Shown here: piece by piece, positions 63,500-64,000 of the stretch
How positions within the stretch are numbered: the first letter of the stretch is position 1
How the letters are laid out: each line of letters starts with the position of its first letter
Source of the DNA: Aporrectodea caliginosa
Taxonomy: Eukaryota > Annelida > Clitellata > Crassiclitellata > Lumbricidae
Length of the DNA: 64,000 bases
Assembly: GCA_020284085.1 (NCBI GenBank)
Contig: JACEVL010000108.1
Coordinates: 413,501 to 477,500, forward strand
Direction: 5' to 3'
Position numbers and translations under genes: made by a program
Notes under the pieces: generated by a model
Told to the model about the DNA's origin: nothing
Seen by the model: only the letters and a program-made list of their open reading frames with translations
Databases searched by the model: none

Positions 63500-64000
63500 T
63501 AAAGTCGTCAACGGCCTTTGTAGCTGTAAGATGTAGTTAACAATGGAATACGTATATGGATAAGCTGAACTCCGCCATTGCTCGCACTCCGTCCAAATCG
63601 TGGAGAAAGGAAGAGGGTGACGCTTATCGTCTGCGTTATAACAGCGTCGTCAAACAGCAATTAACCTAGAAAATTTCCCGTGTGATCAACATTCCGTTCA
63701 ATCTCTAGCGTAAAATATGTACAGTAAGAGTCTCTAATATAGTAAGTTTTATACAAGAAATTACTATTGGCGTGGAGGACCTGTAATATTACATCCTGGT
63801 TACTATTGATAAATGGTACGATATGCTTTGACACCTTTAAATGGCATATAAACGACGCTATAATTCACATAGCAGATTTTCGTTAAAACGCTAATTGTGA
63901 CCACATTACGAATAATGCTAAGCAAAAAGTAGTAACTGTTGAAAATTACTTCAGTCGACGTTGTTATCGAAAGACGTCGTTAAACAATGGTTCCTTCCAT
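63500..64000 (-). repeat. S'-R-P-M composite repeat copy, minus orientation, running off the window
   Basis: GTCAACGGCCTTTGTAGCTG at 63510, R minus at 63575-63670, P minus (TCAACATTCCGTTCAATC) at 63688, TTTGACACCTTTAAATGG (M) at 63827, and a second S' (TCGACGTTGTTATCG...GACGTCGTTAAAC) at 63953-63987. Mirror of 52242-52680. Confidence 0.75.

Overview
The window looks like intergenic or intronic DNA of a marine invertebrate animal (metazoan). It is AT-rich and its few coding exons sit in long non-coding stretches. It is full of LINE and SINE tails ending in '...GGCGCTATATAAAT' plus a simple repeat, of tRNA-derived SINEs, and of remnants of hAT, piggyBac, LTR and Polinton elements. I cannot name the species from sequence alone. 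Nothing resembles a bacterial operon, CRISPR array or plasmid.

Layout. 0-6.7 kb: short interspersed repeats, a minisatellite, an inverted tRNA-SINE and a decayed hAT end. 6.78-10.65 kb: a nest of elements, in which an outer hAT (8-bp duplication TGTATGGC) contains both a 1-kb piggyBac derivative (TTAA ends) and a second hAT (8-bp duplication CATAGGCC) that keeps a C2H2 finger exon and a transposase C-terminus. 10.7-16 kb: LINE fragments and one arm of a long inverted duplication whose other arm is at 49-50.6 kb. 16.4-21.4 kb: a broken Polinton/Maverick-adintovirus-like block with a small Cys/His-rich protein, a protein-primed family B DNA polymerase in two frames, and a convergent integrase lacking its N-terminus beside an ambiguous base. 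21.7-22.1 kb: one exon encoding a CUB domain, the best candidate host coding sequence. 22-35 kb: short repeats, a direct duplication (26.1-27.3 and 31.0-32.8 kb), two short hAT elements with perfect 8-bp duplications, a CpG-rich possible first exon near 30.4 kb, and a solo LTR inside a TA microsatellite. 35-47 kb: a second direct duplication (36-38.2 and 42.9-44.9 kb), endonuclease fragments and a 5'-truncated LINE with a FADD motif. 47-57 kb: the inverted duplication partner, a long TCA microsatellite, SINEs, a strong 71-bp fold-back and a 3.2-kb hAT containing a second piggyBac derivative. 57-64 kb: long microsatellites, a GC-rich minisatellite and more short repeats.

Three things tie the window together. 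(1) The LINE at 45.6-46.7 kb ends in the same 3' sequence as many SINE tails here, which suggests it or a relative moved them. (2) A near-identical unit of about 80 bp that can fold into a hairpin ('S unit') is present at least seven times. Four copies have visible target-site duplications and two of these have a paralogous unoccupied site elsewhere in the window. It behaves as a very small mobile element that I do not recognise. (3) Three other short modules (called R, M and T here) recur dozens of times, often in a fixed order, and all carry motifs related to TTTAACGAC or ACACCTTTTAAA.

Confidence is high for the polymerase, the integrase, the hAT and piggyBac ends with their duplications, and the microsatellites. 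It is moderate for the CUB exon, solo LTR and SINE calls, and low for the decayed ORF regions. Family assignments rest on recognised motifs; no database search was made.
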